A program made the translations under genes and the position numbers. A model generated the notes under the pieces. It had not been told where the DNA came from. It searched no databases and saw only the letters and a program-made list of their open reading frames with translations. A DNA stretch of 9,451 nt from J013 sp038521775 (GTDB lineage Bacteria; Pseudomonadota; Alphaproteobacteria; Rhodobacterales; Rhodobacteraceae): contig JBCBKN010000159.1 of assembly GCA_038521775.1 (NCBI GenBank), forward strand, positions 1 to 9,451, in the 5' to 3' direction. Shown piece by piece: positions 6,533-9,451 of the stretch. Position 1 is the stretch's first letter. The number at the start of each line of letters is the position of its first letter.

Positions 6533-6543
6533 CCCAGACCCCG

Positions 6544-8055
6544 TCACCGCGCTTTGGGAAAACGCCGGTCATCTTCCAGCGTGTTGAGATCGAGATGGTT
6601 GCGCATGAAGCGTTCGGAGGCGCGTTTGAGCGGCTGCCAATCCCAGGGGTAATGCGCGCCCGCGCGCAGCGCGGGGTAGACCGCCAGCCGGCGCGCCTGG
6701 CTTTCGCGCACCTCCCGGTCGATGCTCTGCAGATCCCAGCGCCGGGCGACAGCATCGACCAGCCGCTCGACGATTTCGGCATGATCGGGGTCGCGCGCCA
6801 GATCGCGGGCCTCCTCGGGATCGGTGTCGAGCCGGAAGAGCTGATCCGGATCGGCCGGGCAGAGCACGATCTTCCAGGGCCAGTCGATCAGCGAGACCAT
6901 CGGCGCGATGGAGCCCTCGGCCATGTACTCCATCGGCACGGGCGCGCGGGCAGCGCCCTCGGCCAGCGGAAGCAGGCTGACCCCGTCGAGCCAATGGGCA
7001 ATCGGTTCGATGTTCAGACCGGCCAGATCGGCAAGCGTCGGCACCGCATCGAGGGTCGAGACCGGGGTGTCGATCCGCCCCGGCGCGACGCCCGGTGCGG
7101 CCAGCATCATCGGCACCCGGGCCGCACCCTCGCGAAAGCTCATCTTGAACCACAAGCCCCGCTCGCCCAGCATGTCGCCATGGTCGGAGAGAAAGAGGAT
7201 GGCGGTGTTGCGCGCCGTCTCCTCGCCCATCGCGTCAAGCGCCGCCAGCACCTCGCCGATCCGCGCATCGATATAGGAGATCGAGGCGAAATAGCCCTGC
7301 CGCGCGCGGCGCACATCCTGCGGCGTGATCGCAAAGCGCGGTGCGTCATTGGCGGCCACGAGCCGGGCGCTGTGCGGGTCGCCCGGCAGATCGTCGCGCA
7401 GCGGATCAAGCGCCGGGCAGTCATCATAAAGCTGCCAGTATTCCGGCCGGTTGACATAGGGGTCATGCGGATGGGTCAGGCTCACCGTCAGGCACCAGGG
7501 CCGCGCCTCCGCCGACCGTGCCAGATTGCGCAACGCGCCAACCGCCTCGAAGGTCGTCTCATCGTCAAAATCGAGCTGGTTGGAGCTGACCGCCGGCCCG
7601 GCCCCGGTGACCGAGCCCAGATTGTGATACCACCAGTCGATCCGCTCGCCCGGGCGGCGCCAATCCGGCGTCCAGCCGAAATCGGCCGGGTAGACATCGG
7701 TGGTCAGCCGCTCCTCAAAGCCATGCAGCTGATCGGGCCCCACGAAATGCATCTTGCCCGACAGGATCGTCCGGTATCCGACCCGGCGCAGGTGATGGGC
7801 GAAGGTCGGCAGGTCCGAGGCAAATTCCGCGGCATTGTCATAGACATGCGTGCGCGAGGGCAGCATGCCGGTCATGAAGCTCGCCCGCGACGGGGCGCAG
7901 AGCGGCGAGGCGCAATAGGCATTGGCAAACCGCGCCGACCGTTCGGCAAGCCGCGCCAGATTGGGGGTGTGCAGCCAGGCCTGGGGCCCGTCGGGAAAGA
8001 ACCTGCCATTGAGCTGGTCGACCATCAGGATCAGGATATTGGGCCGTTCTGTCAT
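6544..8055 (-). CDS. betC: Choline-sulfatase
   Basis: The protein is a type I sulfatase that hydrolyses choline-O-sulfate to choline and sulfate, feeding the following betA. It has 503 residues, close to the about 510 of Sinorhizobium BetC. The N-terminus NILILMVDQLNG carries the metal-binding D13. SPLCAPSRASF has C53 in the CxPxR motif that is matured to formylglycine. Further landmarks are LSGKMHFVGPDQLHGFEERL, GERIDWWYHNLGSVTGAG and LTHPHDPY, all typical of choline sulfatases rather than aryl sulfatases, and LSDHGDMLGERGLW for the second metal-site region. The C-terminal HYPWDWQPLKRASERFMRNH is the choline-sulfatase-specific tail that helps shape the substrate pocket. I chose the ATG at 8055 (MTERPNIL); an upstream ATG at 8133 would add 26 residues unlike the family. 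With no signal peptide it should act in the cytoplasm on imported substrate. Confidence 0.95.
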   Translation of the reverse strand: MTERPNILILMVDQLNGRFFPDGPQAWLHTPNLARLAERSARFANAYCASPLCAPSRASFMTGMLPSRTHVYDNAAEFASDLPTFAHHLRRVGYRTILSGKMHFVGPDQLHGFEERLTTDVYPADFGWTPDWRRPGERIDWWYHNLGSVTGAGPAVSSNQLDFDDETTFEAVGALRNLARSAEARPWCLTVSLTHPHDPYVNRPEYWQLYDDCPALDPLRDDLPGDPHSARLVAANDAPRFAITPQDVRRARQGYFASISYIDARIGEVLAALDAMGEETARNTAILFLSDHGDMLGERGLWFKMSFREGAARVPMMLAAPGVAPGRIDTPVSTLDAVPTLADLAGLNIEPIAHWLDGVSLLPLAEGAARAPVPMEYMAEGSIAPMVSLIDWPWKIVLCPADPDQLFRLDTDPEEARDLARDPDHAEIVERLVDAVARRWDLQSIDREVRESQARRLAVYPALRAGAHYPWDWQPLKRASERFMRNHLDLNTLEDDRRFPKAR

Positions 8056-8104
8056 GCTCTTTGCCGCGTGCCCCTGTCCCTGTGCCGTTATCCGCTGCGG
8101 GCCT

Positions 8105-8133
8105 TCCATAGGCCGGACGCGCGCCCGGCGCAA
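8105..8133 (-). promoter_or_regulatory. Possible promoter of the betC-betA pair
   Basis: On the minus strand TTGCGC (8133-8128) and TATGGA (8110-8105) are spaced by exactly 17 bases, about 50 bp before the betC start. Each hexamer matches the consensus at about half its positions. The 174-bp gap before betC is the natural place for a separate promoter. I did not find a convincing BetI-type palindrome in it. Confidence 0.3.
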
Positions 8134-8190
8134 TGGTGGGCGCCGCGGCGGGCTTGCCGGGCGGGGCGGCGCGGCGGACGGTCGGGGGGC

Positions 8191-8237
8191 GGCTCAGCGC
8201 AACAAGTCGGCTCAGCGCAACAAGTCGGCTCAGCGCA
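8191..8237 (-). repeat. 18-bp tandem repeat (2.6 copies) over the 3' end of the hydroxy-acid dehydrogenase
   Basis: GGCTCAGCGCAACAAGTC occurs exactly at 8191-8208 and 8209-8226, and its first 11 bases recur at 8227-8237. That partial copy contains the gene's stop (8230-8232 on the minus strand). As 18 is a multiple of three, each downstream copy supplies another in-frame TGA preceded by CGC. The likely origin is replication slippage duplicating the terminal codons and stop. Confidence 0.85.
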
Positions 8238-9402
8238 GTGCGGCGTTGCTGGGCCAGCCCTCCTTCTTGACCAGGCAGCCGGGCAGATCCTCAAGCCGAT
8301 GCGCGCCCATCTGGATCATCACATTGCGAAGATCATCGCGCAGCATCTTGGCGACATGGGCGGGACCCTTCAGGCCCAACGCGCCGGCGCCATAGCCAAA
8401 GGCCCGGCCCAAAAGGCACATATCGGCCCCAAGGGCGAGGGCGCGCGCAATGTCGAGCCCCCCGCGCAGCCCGCTGTCAAAGACGATCTTTGCCCGATCG
8501 CCGACCACCGACTTGACGGCCGGCAACGCATCGATGGCCGCAGGCACCGCGTCGAGCTGGCGCGCCCCATGGCTGGAGACGCCGATGCCGTCAACACCCA
8601 TGGCAACGCAGCGCTCGGCATCCTCGGGCCGCAGGATCCCCTTGACGACCAGCGGCCCATCCCAAAGATCGCGCAGCTCGGCCAGGTACTCCCAGCTCGG
8701 CGTCATATCGACCTGGGTTGCGAGATATTCGCCGAAGGCCTTCAGGCTGGGCCCGCCCGTATAGGGCTCCACGGTCCAGAACCGCGGCCGCCCATGCTGC
8801 CAGAGCGCATAGAGCCAGGGCAGGCGGAACGGAATGTCGATCATCTGCAGGGGCCGCTGCGGCAGGCCCAGCCGCACACCGGCCCGGCGCTGACGCTCCC
8901 GGCTCGACCCGACGGGCACGTCGACGGTGACCACCAGCACCTTCCAGCCATTGGCCTTGGCGCGGGCCAGCAGATCCTCGCGGATCTCCGGGTCGCGCGG
9001 CGGGTAGAGCTGGAACCAGCCCATATCGCCAACATGCCGCCCCACCGCCTCCGGATTGGCATTGGCCATTGTCGACAGGCACATCGGGATCTGCGCCTTT
9101 TGGGCGGCCTTGGCGAGCGCGATCTCGGTGCCCGGCCACATCAGCCCGACCATGCCCATCGGGGCAATGCCGAAGGGGGCTGCATAGCGCGTGCCCCAGA
9201 GCTCGACCGCCATCTCGGGCTCGAAGGTTCCGGCCATGACGCCGGGCCACATCTGAATGTCCTGAAAGGCGCTGAGGCTGCGCTCGAGCCCCGCTTCGGC
9301 CCCGGTGCCGCTGTCGATATACTCAAAAATGAAATGCGGTATGCGCCGGCGCGCCTTGGCGGCCAGATCGGCGACGCTCGGGTAGCGATCCTCAAGGCTC
9401 AC
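8230..9402 (-). CDS. FMN-dependent alpha-hydroxy-acid dehydrogenase/oxidase (lactate/mandelate/glycolate type)
   Basis: The 390-residue protein has the TIM-barrel fold of the glycolate oxidase/L-lactate dehydrogenase family, which oxidises L-2-hydroxy acids to 2-oxo acids. Active-site residues line up with spinach glycolate oxidase: Y28 (FEYIDSG), Y133 (FQLYPPRD), D161 (VTVDVP), K254 (VVKGI), and H278 with R281 in SSHGARQLD. FMN-phosphate binding is shown by VFDSGLRGGLDIARALALGAD and LLGRAFGYG. Two deviations stand out: the signature SNHG[AG]RQ reads SSHGARQ, and the Trp108 position of glycolate oxidase is Met112. The variable loop (IPFRLPWLYALWQ) is hydrophobic, as in membrane-attached mandelate or lactate dehydrogenases, so a quinone-linked enzyme is plausible. 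The start is GTG at 9402, preceded by GGGAGGG about nine bases upstream. It is followed by betC after 174 bp on the same strand. The exact substrate is not deducible. Confidence 0.9.
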   Translation of the reverse strand: MSLEDRYPSVADLAAKARRRIPHFIFEYIDSGTGAEAGLERSLSAFQDIQMWPGVMAGTFEPEMAVELWGTRYAAPFGIAPMGMVGLMWPGTEIALAKAAQKAQIPMCLSTMANANPEAVGRHVGDMGWFQLYPPRDPEIREDLLARAKANGWKVLVVTVDVPVGSSRERQRRAGVRLGLPQRPLQMIDIPFRLPWLYALWQHGRPRFWTVEPYTGGPSLKAFGEYLATQVDMTPSWEYLAELRDLWDGPLVVKGILRPEDAERCVAMGVDGIGVSSHGARQLDAVPAAIDALPAVKSVVGDRAKIVFDSGLRGGLDIARALALGADMCLLGRAFGYGAGALGLKGPAHVAKMLRDDLRNVMIQMGAHRLEDLPGCLVKKEGWPSNAALR

Positions 9403-9451
9403 GGAACAGGCCCTCCCCCAGTTTTTGTGCGACCGCAGACTACGGTGCGGC

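Noticed and set aside
9433..9450. CCGCA/TGCGG inverted repeat at the right edge
   Set aside because: The stem is only five bases with an eight-base loop and is cut off by the window end; too weak to call an operator or terminator.

Overview
The window looks like chromosomal DNA of a high-GC alphaproteobacterium, most likely a Rhodobacteraceae (Roseobacter/Rhodovulum-type) relative. That rests on strong G/C bias at third codon positions, a BetA whose C-terminus resembles rhizobial/roseobacter choline dehydrogenases, and a secreted YbjN-domain protein of the kind common in that family. I see no rRNA, tRNA, CRISPR array, insertion sequence, integrase or phage gene. Family-level taxonomy is inference from protein resemblance only.

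Layout from left to right. (1) The last 47 residues of an M24-fold enzyme, best read as creatinase, run off the left edge (+). (2) A 257-bp gap opens with a degenerate array of stop-codon-containing repeats, followed by a hemolysin III/PAQR-like membrane protein (+). (3) A 480-bp gap without a convincing gene holds an 18-bp direct repeat and several strong potential RNA hairpins. (4) A metallo-beta-lactamase-fold hydrolase (-) diverges from a sensor histidine kinase (+) across about 47 bp. (5) A secreted YbjN-domain protein (+) has its own Shine-Dalgarno and converges on betA. (6) A tight betC-betA pair (-) encodes choline sulfatase and choline dehydrogenase. (7) An FMN-dependent alpha-hydroxy-acid dehydrogenase (-) lies upstream of betC across 174 bp.

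The functional thread I can defend is quaternary and methylated amine use. BetC releases choline from choline-O-sulfate, and BetA oxidises it towards glycine betaine aldehyde/betaine. Creatinase at the left edge yields sarcosine, which is also an intermediate of betaine demethylation. The usual partners betB (betaine aldehyde dehydrogenase) and betI (repressor) are not in the window. The kinase, metallo-hydrolase, hemolysin III homologue and YbjN protein have no evident link to that pathway.

The oddest structural signal is at gene ends. Immediately after several stop codons (creatinase, the hydroxy-acid dehydrogenase and betA clearly; the hemolysin III homologue and the kinase weakly) there are short direct duplications of the gene's own terminal codons including the stop. 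I found no complete undescribed system. This gene-end duplication pattern and the structured 1178-1258 segment are the two places I would look first.
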